The notes: generated by a model from the letters alone, not told the origin. DNA of 64,000 nt from Acinetobacter pittii (GCF_034064985.1 NZ_CP139249.1:2356001-2420000); one strand, 5' to 3'; counted from the stretch's first letter, positions 9,371-17,898 are shown. Numbers and translations: made by a program.

Positions 9371-9497
9371 TTGTTAAATTGGGCTTTATGATGAACTATA
9401 AATTAAAACATCCAAGTGGAGATAAGTTCTGAGCTGAATATACACAGATATTAGGTATATTGCCGGTTTGAACCAAGAAAATAATTTGCTCTTAAGC

Positions 9498-10124
9498 TTA
9501 TTTTTTTATAGGTAGTAGTAAAACAGGGTCTTCAATATCGTAACCAGTTTCTTCTGGAATCCCCAAATATTTAACGACAACCAACTTCTTATTGTGTTTA
9601 GGCACACTATAATTTTGGGAAATTTTTATTGCTTTGCTGTAATGGACCGCAATGTGGGTCTTACTTTTTAAAGACGGCGATTTTACAACATATTCTGTTT
9701 GATATTGTGTGATCTTTCCTGAAGGATCAAACCAAGCTGATACTTGATTCTGATGAGTTTTTAACGTTTGAATTTTTACAGTCTTACTATTACTTACGAC
9801 TAAGGGGATTAAATTCCTTTTAATTTTTTTAAGCGCCTTATTAAACGCTGTACTATCTTGATCATAATCAATCTTATGTGTTTTTGGATTGATATAGAGC
9901 GATTTAACTTCAATAAGTTTATCAGGCGATTTACTATTTAATAGATAATAATAGAGTTGTGGTAGGCGTCCTCGACCATCTTCATAATGTCTTAAAACAT
10001 ACAGTTTCTTCTCTTTTTGCTGATAGCCCAATACTTCAATTTTTTGTCCACCACCTACTGTCGCATAACTATGTGCGGATAAGGTAAGAATCGTGCTAAA
10101 AGTTAGAAATTTTAGAAATTTCAT
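9498..10124 (-). CDS. Secreted hypothetical protein, 208 aa
   Basis: Unrecognised family. Residues 1-22 form a clear Sec signal peptide (MKFLKFLTFSTILTLSAHSYA, cleavage likely after AYA/ATA-like SYA). The mature part is Lys- and Tyr-rich and rich in short beta-like segments (KKLYVLRHYEDG, LYYYLLNSKSP, VKYLGIPEETGYD). It has no cysteines, so it is not a lipoprotein. It is probably periplasmic. AAGGATATGAACCG precedes the ATG. It stands alone on its strand. Confidence 0.7.
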   Translation of the reverse strand: MKFLKFLTFSTILTLSAHSYATVGGGQKIEVLGYQQKEKKLYVLRHYEDGRGRLPQLYYYLLNSKSPDKLIEVKSLYINPKTHKIDYDQDSTAFNKALKKIKRNLIPLVVSNSKTVKIQTLKTHQNQVSAWFDPSGKITQYQTEYVVKSPSLKSKTHIAVHYSKAIKISQNYSVPKHNKKLVVVKYLGIPEETGYDIEDPVLLLPIKK

Positions 10125-10324
10125 CGGTTCATATCCTTGTGATCATGTAATTATATTGTATAAATATCAAACAGATTAAAATGACACTTGAGTAAGTGTT
10201 ACTTGCTGTTTTTATATTCTTTTGTACACAAGCAGCCTTTCTACGGGGGCTTTATTTATTATTTCTCTCCCCCTTCAAATTGATTTATCCAGCTTTAGAT
10301 ATAAGCCATTATAGAAGAACAGGC

Positions 10325-11185
10325 TTATGCAGTATTACGTTTATAAGAAAAATAAGAACATCCTGCACACGATGCCATAATAATTGTTATTCCAATGATC
10401 TGAAAACTATTTAATCGTTCATCTAAAATCAGCCATCCAGCCAAAGCACTCACCGCGGGTGATGCACTCAATAAAATTCCAAAAACGCGTGGATGCAGTT
10501 TTTTCATCGCAACCATATCTAATATAAATGGAATCGCACTTGCTAGCATCGCCATGAGCAAACATGTCAAAAGAATCTTATAACTATCAAAAATATGGAC
10601 AATGTGAGATGCCCCTAAAGGTATTGCAAACAAAGCCGCCAAGAACATTCCAGTCGCAACAGAACTTCCCCCACCTTTTGCAACTTTAGAGCCGTAAATA
10701 ATATATAGCCCCCAACCTACTGCCGCCACAAGCGCATACGTCATACCAATAAAACTGAAGTTATGATTTGAATTGCCCATGGGTAAAAGAAGCAAACCAA
10801 TCAGAGATAATGCTCCCCAAAAATAATCTAATTTATTTTTAGACATTAAAATAGCAACAGTAAGCGGTCCTAACACTTCAATGGAAATAGCGATCCCCAC
10901 AGACATATAAGAAAATGCTTTATAAATTAAAGTATTCATTAAAGTGAGGATGGCCCCATAAATAATTAGATTTTTCCAATTGGTCTGTCTGTTCCAATCT
11001 CTCCAAGGTTTATAAACAATCCATAAGAAACACGCTGCTAAAGCAAGTCGAGTTAAGGTCACTCCTTCAGCACTAAGAATTGGAAAAAGGGCTTTTCCTA
11101 TTGATGCTCCTATTTGCACAGAAACTAAAGATAGAAATGCGGCTGCAAATGCCATACCTTGCTTGGAGTTGGTTTCAATCATCAT
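10325..11185 (-). CDS. RhtA-like EamA-family amino-acid exporter
   Basis: A 286-residue drug/metabolite transporter with ten predicted membrane helices and two EamA halves. The start of helix 1 (VSVQIGASIGKALFPIL) and the following LTRLALAA...PWRDW closely resemble RhtA, the threonine/homoserine exporter. It is divergent from an Lrp/AsnC-type regulator across about 120 bases. That arrangement, regulator facing exporter, is typical of amino-acid efflux systems. Export of a threonine-like amino acid or analogue is the likely job, sensed by the neighbour. Start may be either of the two adjacent Met codons. Confidence 0.85.
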   Translation of the reverse strand: MMIETNSKQGMAFAAAFLSLVSVQIGASIGKALFPILSAEGVTLTRLALAACFLWIVYKPWRDWNRQTNWKNLIIYGAILTLMNTLIYKAFSYMSVGIAISIEVLGPLTVAILMSKNKLDYFWGALSLIGLLLLPMGNSNHNFSFIGMTYALVAAVGWGLYIIYGSKVAKGGGSSVATGMFLAALFAIPLGASHIVHIFDSYKILLTCLLMAMLASAIPFILDMVAMKKLHPRVFGILLSASPAVSALAGWLILDERLNSFQIIGITIIMASCAGCSYFSYKRNTA

Positions 11186-11303
11186 ATTTATCGCTCTGGG
11201 AATGATTGAAATTTTAATTCTATATAATCAATATATTTCTTCTATTTCTCTCAATAAAACGATTAAATAACTCTATATTTAAAACTTAATGAGAGATTTA
11301 CTC

Positions 11304-11771
11304 ATGTCAGATATTTCTTTAGATAATTTTGACTACGCAATCTTAAGAATACTGCAAAAAGACAATAAGACGTCTCATCGAGAAATTTCTGAAAAAATTG
11401 GTCTATCTGCTGCTTCTGTTCAAAGACGTATATCTCGTATGGAAGAAAAGGAAATTATTTTAAGAAATTGCGCTATTTTAAATCCGCTTAAATTTGGTGA
11501 AAAAATTACTTCTATTATTGAAGTTCGACTTAGCGAAGATCGCTCTGTCGTTATGGACAGAGCGAAGCAATACTTTGCATCTGTTGATGAAATTCAACAG
11601 TGCTATTTTGTGAATGGCGGAGTCTCTTTTATCATTATCATGCTGAGCAATAACTTATCTCATTTTGAAAGTTTAGTTAGAAAACATTTTGCTGATAATG
11701 AAGATGTAAAAACATATCGAACCTTAATTGTTTTAGATCGTGTAAAAGTAAACTTTGAGTTAAATATTTAA
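11304..11771 (+). CDS. Lrp/AsnC-family transcriptional regulator
   Basis: A 155-residue Lrp-type regulator. The N-terminal helix-turn-helix (about residues 5-60) includes NFDYAILRILQKDNKTSHRE and GLSAASVQRRISRME. The C-terminal RAM ligand-binding domain follows (about 70-150). The start at 11304 is preferred over 11289 because GAGAGA lies seven bases upstream. It is divergent from the RhtA-like exporter and is very likely its amino-acid-responsive regulator (inference). It converges on the TetR gene 43 bases downstream. Confidence 0.88.
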   Translation: MSDISLDNFDYAILRILQKDNKTSHREISEKIGLSAASVQRRISRMEEKEIILRNCAILNPLKFGEKITSIIEVRLSEDRSVVMDRAKQYFASVDEIQQCYFVNGGVSFIIIMLSNNLSHFESLVRKHFADNEDVKTYRTLIVLDRVKVNFELNI

Positions 11772-11814
11772 ACTTTTCTATTTTGGCTTCTTCTCTAAAC
11801 AAAGGCTCAAGCAT

Positions 11815-12369
11815 CTAAAGAAAGACATTAGAAATCATATTCCAATAGCTTTCTTTGTTATCTGCCCCATCTGAACTTAAAAGCTGAATGATTGCGCCTT
11901 CAATCATATATAAAAATAGTTTGGCGTCCTGAAAAGTCGTATCGGTTTTTAGTTTTATAAGCTGGCTATAGATTTCATTCAGCAACCATGTGCGATATCT
12001 CACCGCGGTGATATAGGCTTTTGGATAGCTCAGTTTCGTTTCAAACATGGCTTTAAATAAGAGGTAATACATCCCCTCTACATCGGTATGTAAGAAATAA
12101 AGCTTTTTGAGTTTATCGGTCGCACTTGTGCCTTGGGCATACTCTACAATTGAGACCACTTTTTCTTTTAATCGCTCTTTTTGTACGATTAGACAGATTT
12201 CAATAAACCGCTCTTTTGAATGGAAAAAGTTATAAAAAGTCGCTTTGGTAATTTCACATTCTTTAACGATTCGATCTATCCCAACCGTATGAAAGCCACG
12301 ATGGTGAAATAAATCAATCGACTTGTTGATGACTTGTATGGCACGGGAAGAAAGCACTAACTTTGGCAT
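11815..12369 (-). CDS. TetR-family transcriptional regulator
   Basis: A 184-residue TetR regulator from ATG 12369 (MPKLVLSSRAIQVINKSIDL). The helix-turn-helix is at about residues 8-52, with the recognition helix in ITKATFYNFFHSKERF. The rest is the helical ligand domain. A GTG at 12477 would add 36 residues, but that extension is unlike TetR N-termini and overlaps the hairpin-rich leader. It is the only intact copy of three related sequences in the window (remnants at 941-1110 and 9005-9370). Target and ligand are unknown. The first remnant sits beside the GST operator, so this protein may be able to act there in trans (inference). Confidence 0.85.
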   Translation of the reverse strand: MPKLVLSSRAIQVINKSIDLFHHRGFHTVGIDRIVKECEITKATFYNFFHSKERFIEICLIVQKERLKEKVVSIVEYAQGTSATDKLKKLYFLHTDVEGMYYLLFKAMFETKLSYPKAYITAVRYRTWLLNEIYSQLIKLKTDTTFQDAKLFLYMIEGAIIQLLSSDGADNKESYWNMISNVFL

Positions 12370-12559
12370 AGTTTTACCGTTATAAATTCTTGTTGTTTGT
12401 AAATGAGATAAAAAAAGCCTGTGCCCTTTTTGGGAGAAAAAAAGACACAGCAAAGCCGTAAAGACTGTGCTTGGCACATCTCAAATTTGTTGTTGCTAAG
12501 TTTTAAATAAAAATGACTTTAAGCCTGAAAACTTTAGGGCGTTCAAGCTGCTTTAATTT

Positions 12560-12900
12560 TTAAGCTGTGTCGTTATAGCTTTTGGCATTGAGAGCCAAGA
12601 AATAATGGATGTGCAAAGCCAACTCCTTTTTTATTGGGAGTTCTGCCAGACATTAAAATTATGGTGGCAGAACGAGAAAGGGTTCGCGGACTGGGAAAGA
12701 TAACCAGCACACCCGAAGGTGTCCCTCTCCCGTCCTACCGCTACGGGAGGAGACGAGGAGTTCACGCATAAGACTATCCCTCAGAAGGAATAACTCTGAT
12801 GCGATCTTTCATCACGGTCCGCGACGACCGTCTGGCAATGTGGCCAGCAGGCAAAGAATAGTGCCCAACCTTTTTGCAGTCAAGCACGCAAAATGCCATT
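12560..12900 (-). ncRNA. Hairpin-rich region: candidate structured leader or C4/P4-type RNA
   Basis: Unlike its A/T-rich flanks, this stretch is G/C-rich and packed with perfect stems: GTTCTGCCA/TGGCAGAAC (about 12640-12672), ACACC-CGAA-GGTGT, CTCCCGT/ACGGGAG (about 12727-12749), TCAGA/TCTGA, CGGTC/GACCG and CTGGC/GCCAG. It lies upstream of the TetR gene on the minus strand and covers a possible 36-codon leader. The compact run of short stems recalls the C4/P4 immunity RNAs of phages and satellites, but I cannot confirm homology. Strand is inferred from the downstream gene and could be plus. 12370-12560 and 12900-13067 show nothing else I can support. Confidence 0.4.
12659..12769 (-). CDS. 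Possible 36-residue leader peptide in the structured region
   Basis: ATG at 12769 follows GAGGG by eight bases, a strong ribosome site, and opens 36 codons (MRELLVSSRSGRTGEG and on) ending at TAA 12659. Its codons run through the CTCCCGT/ACGGGAG and ACACC/GGTGT stems, so ribosome position would change the folding. It could be a true leader peptide controlling downstream expression, or a chance frame inside a structured RNA. No homologue is recognised. Confidence 0.25.
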   Translation of the reverse strand: MRELLVSSRSGRTGEGHLRVCWLSFPVREPFLVLPP

Positions 12901-13067
12901 TGTTTTAAATTAAATCATTAGAAAAGTAAGGCTAAATAATGGGTGGGTTATTGTTAAGTGGGGATTGTAAGGGGAAATGAAAAAACAGCTTAGTGATAGA
13001 GTGTTTTTGGGTAGGTAATAAATATTTGGTATAAACTATAGTAGGTTAATTTTAATAATCTTTTAAA

Positions 13068-14075
13068 ATGGTACTAGAACATCAAATGGAAATGACACCG
13101 AAACAATTAGAACCACAAAGAGAAAATCACTATGTATGGGCTAATTACTTAAAAAATTGGTCCTTAAATAACTTAGAAGTATGGTATACAACAAAGAAAC
13201 TTAAAATAGCTCATGACAGTGTTAAAGCAATTCTTAAGGAGAAAGACTTCTATAGATATCAGTTCATTACAGAGCAGCATTTAAAGCTAATCTTATTAAT
13301 ATCAAAACAATCACCAGAGGAACTACAAAAATTACATAAACTTTATTTAGATTCATTCTTACAATTTCAAGCACTAGAATCTCTATATATAAAATCAGAG
13401 AAAAAAGATGAGAAAGTCCAAGCTTATATCGAAGTATTTAAAAGTAATGCACTAGAAAAGCTGCATACAGGACATGAAAATGGTGTTAGTTCTATCCTAA
13501 AAAGCTTAAAAAACCACGATTTATCAGTTTTGGATGACATTCAAAATATGATTAATTTTATGAGCTATTTGGGACACCAAATTGCCAGAACTAAACCATT
13601 CAGAGATAAAGTCTTAGCTACTCAGACAAACCAAGAATTACAGAAAATTTATAAAGAATCTTGGTGGTTTATTAGTTATATGTTTGGTATGAATATAGGG
13701 AAAAGTTTTTTTGAAACACGAAAAATTGATATACATTGCTTATTAATTAATGAAACAAATGAAGATTTCATAACCTCAGATCACCCAATTATTAATATAC
13801 ATAAAGCAATGAATGAGAATGATATAGCTGTTCCCTCTGAGGATGAGGCAGACTTTTTTTATGCAATTTCTCCTAAAGTGGGTTATATGATTAATAAATC
13901 TGATCGCTTTAAAAAAGGTATAAATTACGTGTCAATAGATTTTGTCAAGGAAGTTAATAAAAAATTAGCTTTTTATGCCGATCAATACATTATTGGCACT
14001 ACTGAAGATCAATTGAAAATTTACAAAAAATTGGTTGGGAAAAGATTAAAAATTATAAAAGAAATAAAAAAATAG
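13068..14075 (+). CDS. DUF4238-like protein, 335 aa
   Basis: The N-terminal ENHYVWANYLKNWS and the central FITSDHPIIN are the hallmarks of DUF4238, a family of unknown function found sporadically in bacterial accessory regions. The rest is helical, Lys- and Glu-rich, with no signal peptide or membrane segment, so it is cytoplasmic. No start has a good ribosome site: ATG codons at 13068, 13086 and 13092 are all possible, and 13092 leaves the conserved HYV motif close to the N-terminus. The gene is very A/T-rich relative to the paa or leu genes, which fits horizontal acquisition. A small gene follows 83 bases later. Confidence 0.7.
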   Translation: MVLEHQMEMTPKQLEPQRENHYVWANYLKNWSLNNLEVWYTTKKLKIAHDSVKAILKEKDFYRYQFITEQHLKLILLISKQSPEELQKLHKLYLDSFLQFQALESLYIKSEKKDEKVQAYIEVFKSNALEKLHTGHENGVSSILKSLKNHDLSVLDDIQNMINFMSYLGHQIARTKPFRDKVLATQTNQELQKIYKESWWFISYMFGMNIGKSFFETRKIDIHCLLINETNEDFITSDHPIINIHKAMNENDIAVPSEDEADFFYAISPKVGYMINKSDRFKKGINYVSIDFVKEVNKKLAFYADQYIIGTTEDQLKIYKKLVGKRLKIIKEIKK

Positions 14076-14158
14076 CTAACTTAAATAGTACGCTTTTAAT
14101 TTTAAATATATTAAAAGGTTCAGTTAATTAATCAAAATTACTTAAGGAAGCCCACACT

Positions 14159-14422
14159 ATGCAAACAGAAATTAATAATTGGATTTCCGCCGAGTTTGGC
14201 TATTATCCCCAAATGTTTAATGTAACTGCTGAACGTTTTTCTATCCAAACATTAGCTAACTTTGAAGAAGATGTAGATTTAATTAAAAATGATCCTAATA
14301 TTCAAAAAGATTGGATATATCCTGGCCCTGCTTTAAAACATGATGTTATAAATGGGAAAACTTTAAAAAGCTATACCTTAACTTTTTACAATGAAAGTCA
14401 GGAATTAGTTTTGGCAAAATAA
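14159..14422 (+). CDS. Small hypothetical protein, 87 aa
   Basis: Unrecognised. TAAGGAAG about ten bases before the ATG is a good ribosome site, so the gene is probably real. The protein is acidic and aromatic-rich (WISAEFGYYPQMFN, DWIYPGP) with no cysteine, signal or membrane segment. It follows the DUF4238-like gene on the same strand with an 83-base gap, so the two may form a unit. It converges on the GNAT gene, stop to stop within eight bases. Confidence 0.6.
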   Translation: MQTEINNWISAEFGYYPQMFNVTAERFSIQTLANFEEDVDLIKNDPNIQKDWIYPGPALKHDVINGKTLKSYTLTFYNESQELVLAK

Positions 14423-14430
14423 TAAAAATA

Positions 14431-14928
14431 TTAGATCACAAAAAGCTTCATTAGAATTTCATCAATATATTCATCATTATCTTTTAGAGCTTTTTCTTCA
14501 ATTCCATAGATTTGAAAACCAAGTTTTTTATAAAGGTGAATTGCTGCTTTATTGTCTTCTGCAACAGTAAGTAAAATTTGTTCAACGTGCTTTTTACTAT
14601 ATTCAATGACTGCATTAAGTAGACGACTTGCAATGCCTTTTTGTTGAAATTCAGGTTCAATAAACACACTTGATAAATATGCTTTATGAGAAAGCTTTAC
14701 TCCAATCTCTTGTGTTAATGTGGCTAAGCCTATTATTTCATTTTTATAGTAGGCACCAAATACCATTGAATTTGATAGGCACGCTTCAAAAAACATTGAA
14801 GGTCTCTCTACCTCTGCATCATAGGTAGATCCAAACATTTTTGGTGATTTTTTTAAAGCGGAAAGTCTGATAGTTCTGAAATCTTTAAGCTCGTTGATAC
14901 TTAAAATTTTAATCTCAATATTTGACAT
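14431..14928 (-). CDS. GNAT-family N-acetyltransferase
   Basis: A 165-residue acetyltransferase. Residues 75-135 carry the fold's core: LSSVFIEPEFQQKGIASRLL includes the acetyl-CoA pyrophosphate loop QQKGIA, and EDNKAAIHLYKKLGFQIYG is motif B. The substrate cannot be predicted; small-molecule or protein amines are usual. It is a single gene on its strand, convergent with the 87-residue gene. The start at 14928 gives the expected family N-terminus. Confidence 0.82.
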   Translation of the reverse strand: MSNIEIKILSINELKDFRTIRLSALKKSPKMFGSTYDAEVERPSMFFEACLSNSMVFGAYYKNEIIGLATLTQEIGVKLSHKAYLSSVFIEPEFQQKGIASRLLNAVIEYSKKHVEQILLTVAEDNKAAIHLYKKLGFQIYGIEEKALKDNDEYIDEILMKLFVI

Positions 14929-15141
14929 CTTTTTATAATTAAAAAATTTAATACGGAATAAGTTAGCATAATCTATTAATTAGAATTATAAAAAACTGTA
15001 ATTTACCTATTACTCATAAAATATGATGATAAAGAAATAACACATACTTAGGTGTGTAAAAGGATTTACCCTACTCTCAATTTATAAAATTAACAATCTC
15101 TAAGTGAGAAACATCGACCTAAAGAGTCTAATGGAATCAAA

Positions 15142-15723
15142 ATGAGTATTTTTCTGATCCGACATGCTGAAAGTGAAGCGAATATTAATGGAAAAACCCT
15201 TTCACATGCTTCAATTACTTTAAGTGAAGATGGGCATAAACAAGCTCAAGCACTCTGTTTAAAGCTCCCCAGGATTGATCATGTGATTGTGTCTCAATAT
15301 CTACGTACACATCAAACCGCTGCCCCACTACTAGAAAAATATAATCTCACTTTTGAAGTAGATAAGCATTTGCATGAATTTAGCTATTTGTCTGAGCGTA
15401 AATGTGCCAATACCAATATGGATGACCGTAAAGCTTGGGTAAAAGCATATTGGGAGAAAATGGATTATCAGCATAAAGATGCAGATGACGCGGAGTCTTT
15501 TGAAGATCTATATATGCGGGTTCAAGCTTTTTATGAAAAGTTAAAGGCATTGAGTGATAATTATGTCCAAAAGAATTTGGCTGTGTTTAGTCATGGACAG
15601 TTTTTACAGCTTTTGATGATGCAAATACAACAACCTCAACCACTTTCAAAAGATTTAATGCAGCAATTTAGATACAATCTGGTTTATCAGCCAATTAGAA
15701 ACACTCAGGTTTTTACTTATTGA
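15142..15723 (+). CDS. Histidine phosphatase family protein
   Basis: A 193-residue member of the phosphoglycerate mutase/acid phosphatase superfamily. IRHAESEAN at residues 6-14 carries the phospho-accepting histidine. YLRTHQTAAPLL supplies the second arginine, AESFEDLYMRVQAF an acid, and FSHGQFLQLL near 149-158 the second histidine. It is cytoplasmic, and the substrate is unknown (sugar phosphates or protein phosphohistidine are family options). The SUKH-like gene starts 38 bases later on the same strand, so they may be co-transcribed. Confidence 0.82.
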   Translation: MSIFLIRHAESEANINGKTLSHASITLSEDGHKQAQALCLKLPRIDHVIVSQYLRTHQTAAPLLEKYNLTFEVDKHLHEFSYLSERKCANTNMDDRKAWVKAYWEKMDYQHKDADDAESFEDLYMRVQAFYEKLKALSDNYVQKNLAVFSHGQFLQLLMMQIQQPQPLSKDLMQQFRYNLVYQPIRNTQVFTY

Positions 15724-15761
15724 ACTGATAAATTATATAATTTTAGAAACTCTTTAAAATA

Positions 15762-16283
15762 ATGAATAGAGAACTTATGACTCAATTTCCCGATTTACTT
15801 AAGAAGTTACACCAACTAGATTTTGATTATGCTGATGGAGATGGCATTGATTTTGAGCCATACCAAGATTTCTTATCACCTGAAGAAACAGCTGGATTTT
15901 TAACAGCTTGGACTGGAAATCCTCAAGCTGATGCTAGTACATTATTATTTTTTGGCCAAGATGGTACAGGTGGGTGTGCTGCTTTTTGGATAGTAAATAA
16001 AGACAAAAATATATTAGATCAACCAATTGTATTCTTAGGATCAGAAGGAGAAATGGGAGTTGTAGCGAAAGATTTTAATGATTATCTTTGGTTGTTGTCA
16101 CAGAATCATGGTCCATTTGAATCTATCGAATATCCTGAAGCTAACACTCAAATTAATAATGATTTTCTGACTTTTGCAAAACAGAATTCTAAATCTAATT
16201 CTAGAACAGTTACTGAAATTATAAATGATGCTCAAAGTTCTTATCCTAATTTTAAAACTTGGATAGAAGACATGATTCGGTAA
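15762..16283 (+). CDS. SMI1/KNR4 (SUKH)-like protein, probable immunity protein
   Basis: A 173-residue acidic cytoplasmic protein. DASTLLFFGQDGTGGCAAFW followed by PIVFLGSEGEMGVVAKDFNDYLWLL is the SUKH-fold pattern. SUKH proteins commonly neutralise nuclease or other toxins of contact-dependent or type VI systems. No toxin gene adjoins it, so it is an orphan immunity candidate; a T6SS operon lies at 53-64 kb in this window (inference only). The start may be 15762 or 15777, and neither has a strong ribosome site. Confidence 0.65.
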   Translation: MNRELMTQFPDLLKKLHQLDFDYADGDGIDFEPYQDFLSPEETAGFLTAWTGNPQADASTLLFFGQDGTGGCAAFWIVNKDKNILDQPIVFLGSEGEMGVVAKDFNDYLWLLSQNHGPFESIEYPEANTQINNDFLTFAKQNSKSNSRTVTEIINDAQSSYPNFKTWIEDMIR

Positions 16284-16372
16284 TGAATATACCTAATAAT
16301 ATAATTAGGCATTAGAAAAAATAAAAGCAGTCTACTAATGATAGGCCGTTTAGATACGGAGCATAAATTTTA

Positions 16373-16795
16373 ATGAATCAACTAGAATTAATTCTAAAAA
16401 CCTTTCATGAGTATGAGTTTAAGGAAGGTTTAGATGATTTATTCTATTTATCGGGTAACTTTCTCAAAGAAATTTACCCAACGATTATGCTCGAATATGA
16501 CCAAGATACAGCATTCTTCATGGCTTTAAAAAGTTTGTTAGACACTGGTGATATTTCTCTATTTTATAACTTGAACTTTGAAGACCCATCTAGAGATGGA
16601 GAAGTGCTAACTGGATCAGCAGAAGAACAAATTAAGCAGTTAAAGCAAGTCTGGATCGGCAGTGATGCGATCAATAAGATGGATGAGGAAAATAATTACA
16701 TAGGATGGTACTTCTTAATAGAGTGCCCTTATGCATTAGCTCACAAAATTTATGATAAAGAAGGAAAATTCGAGCGTTGGTTTTGTACTGGGTAG
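16373..16795 (+). CDS. DUF596-like protein, possible orphan immunity protein
   Basis: A 140-residue acidic protein. The run GEVLTGSAEEQIKQLKQVW, followed by GWYFLIECPYALAHKI, resembles DUF596, a family often found next to polymorphic toxins as an immunity protein. I am recalling the pattern, not searching. It follows the SUKH-like gene by 89 bases on the same strand. An A/T-rich spacer with a small CCTAAT/ATTAGG hairpin separates them. GGAG lies about 12 bases before the ATG. No partner toxin is visible nearby. Confidence 0.55.
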   Translation: MNQLELILKTFHEYEFKEGLDDLFYLSGNFLKEIYPTIMLEYDQDTAFFMALKSLLDTGDISLFYNLNFEDPSRDGEVLTGSAEEQIKQLKQVWIGSDAINKMDEENNYIGWYFLIECPYALAHKIYDKEGKFERWFCTG

Positions 16796-16831
16796 TGATC
16801 TTTTAATCTCTAACCATCAAACAACCACCTA

Positions 16832-17215
16832 TCACGGCGCAAGCCTGTAACACGTAGAGGTAAATAAAGCGACTTTATTATTCAAACCGTCTGTTATTAC
16901 AACTTCATAATGCGCGAATTTTTTACTACTGCCGACCTTGGTTGCTGTTGCAAATAACACCCTATCTTTCGCACTGCTCATATAGCGAATGTCAGCCTGT
17001 AGGCCTGTATATGGCGCATCCCCTGCATTACAAGCCATCGCAAAAGCAATATCGGCTAAAGAAAATATGACACCACCATGTACGCCACCCAAGGCATTCA
17101 TGTGTTCGTCTTTTACATTAAGCTGACAACGCGCTTCATCAAAACTGCGATGCAGCACTTGAACACCCAATAGCTCTGCGAATTGATCAACCGCAGTATT
17201 TTCCATTTTTTGCAC
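16832..17215 (-). CDS. paaI: PaaI hotdog-fold thioesterase
   Basis: A 127-residue hotdog thioesterase that hydrolyses dead-end phenylacetyl-type CoA esters and frees CoA in the phenylacetate pathway. NALGGVHGGVIFSLADIAFA near residues 41-60 is the PaaI active-site helix with the conserved aspartate. A GTG start at 17215 has GGGAG six bases upstream; an ATG at 17206 is possible but too far from that site. It lies at the distal end of the paa gene row, 77 bases after paaY. Confidence 0.9.
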   Translation of the reverse strand: MQKMENTAVDQFAELLGVQVLHRSFDEARCQLNVKDEHMNALGGVHGGVIFSLADIAFAMACNAGDAPYTGLQADIRYMSSAKDRVLFATATKVGSSKKFAHYEVVITDGLNNKVALFTSTCYRLAP

Positions 17216-17292
17216 AAACGTCTCCCTACTCGTGCGAGTATTCCTTAAGTGTTATAAATCTATCTATATTGAAATCGACTGATTAAAAGCCG

Positions 17293-17898
17293 TTAAACGC
17301 TATCTTGTTTAATCTGATAGTTTGAAGAATTAAAGTCCTTATAGGTCAAGCGGTCATCCAACTCTGAGCTTAAAGGCTGAACTTCTTGCATTGAGTTTAA
17401 GCAGCGCTGTGCAAGCTCAATGTACTCTTGCGTGCCTCTGGTTTTCCATTTTTTTTCTTGTTCTGATAAATCACGTGCAACTTTTGCAGGACTACCCATT
17501 GCCAGTACATTTGCCGGAATAATATCTTTGGTTTTAACTAAACTATTTGCGCCAATAATGGTGTTTTCACCAATTTCGGCATAGTCCAAAATTACGCTGT
17601 TCATGCCGACCAAAACATTTTTACCAATGCGGCAGCCATGCAAAATTGCCCCATGCCCAATGTGCCCCATTTCCTCAACTAAAGTCACGCTTTGCGGAAA
17701 GCCATGTACGGTGCAGCTATCTTGTATATTGGCATTTTGCTTAATATGGATTCGACCAAAATCGGCACGCAATGAGGCAAATGGCCCTACATATACGCCC
17801 GCTTCAATAATCACATCACCAATTAAAACAGCGGTTGGATGTACAAAAGCGTCTGGGCTAACGACGGGAATAACACCGTCAATACTATAACAAGGCAT
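17293..17898 (-). CDS. paaY: PaaY, hexapeptide-repeat thioesterase
   Basis: A 201-residue left-handed beta-helix protein of the gamma-carbonic-anhydrase group. Hexapeptide repeats run from about residue 17 to 135, and HGFPQ...[12 protein letters not shown] gives the metal-binding histidines. In E. coli PaaY acts as a thioesterase on ring-oxepin CoA breakdown products. Its start overlaps the paaX stop by 14 bases, so PaaX and PaaY are translated as a pair. Confidence 0.92.
   Translation of the reverse strand: MPCYSIDGVIPVVSPDAFVHPTAVLIGDVIIEAGVYVGPFASLRADFGRIHIKQNANIQDSCTVHGFPQSVTLVEEMGHIGHGAILHGCRIGKNVLVGMNSVILDYAEIGENTIIGANSLVKTKDIIPANVLAMGSPAKVARDLSEQEKKWKTRGTQEYIELAQRCLNSMQEVQPLSSELDDRLTYKDFNSSNYQIKQDSV

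Noticed and set aside
10196..10414. 72-codon plus-strand frame with a hydrophobic start
   Set aside because: It overlaps the end of the RhtA-like gene, has no ribosome site and unlikely composition.
11815..12477. Longer TetR frame starting at GTG 12477
   Set aside because: The extra 36 residues are unlike TetR N-termini and run through a T-rich leader. The ATG at 12369 gives the standard start.
12640..12672. REP-like or insertion-sequence end
   Set aside because: The GTTCTGCCA/TGGCAGAAC stem occurs only once in the window, with no transposase or target duplication. It fits the structured-RNA cluster better.
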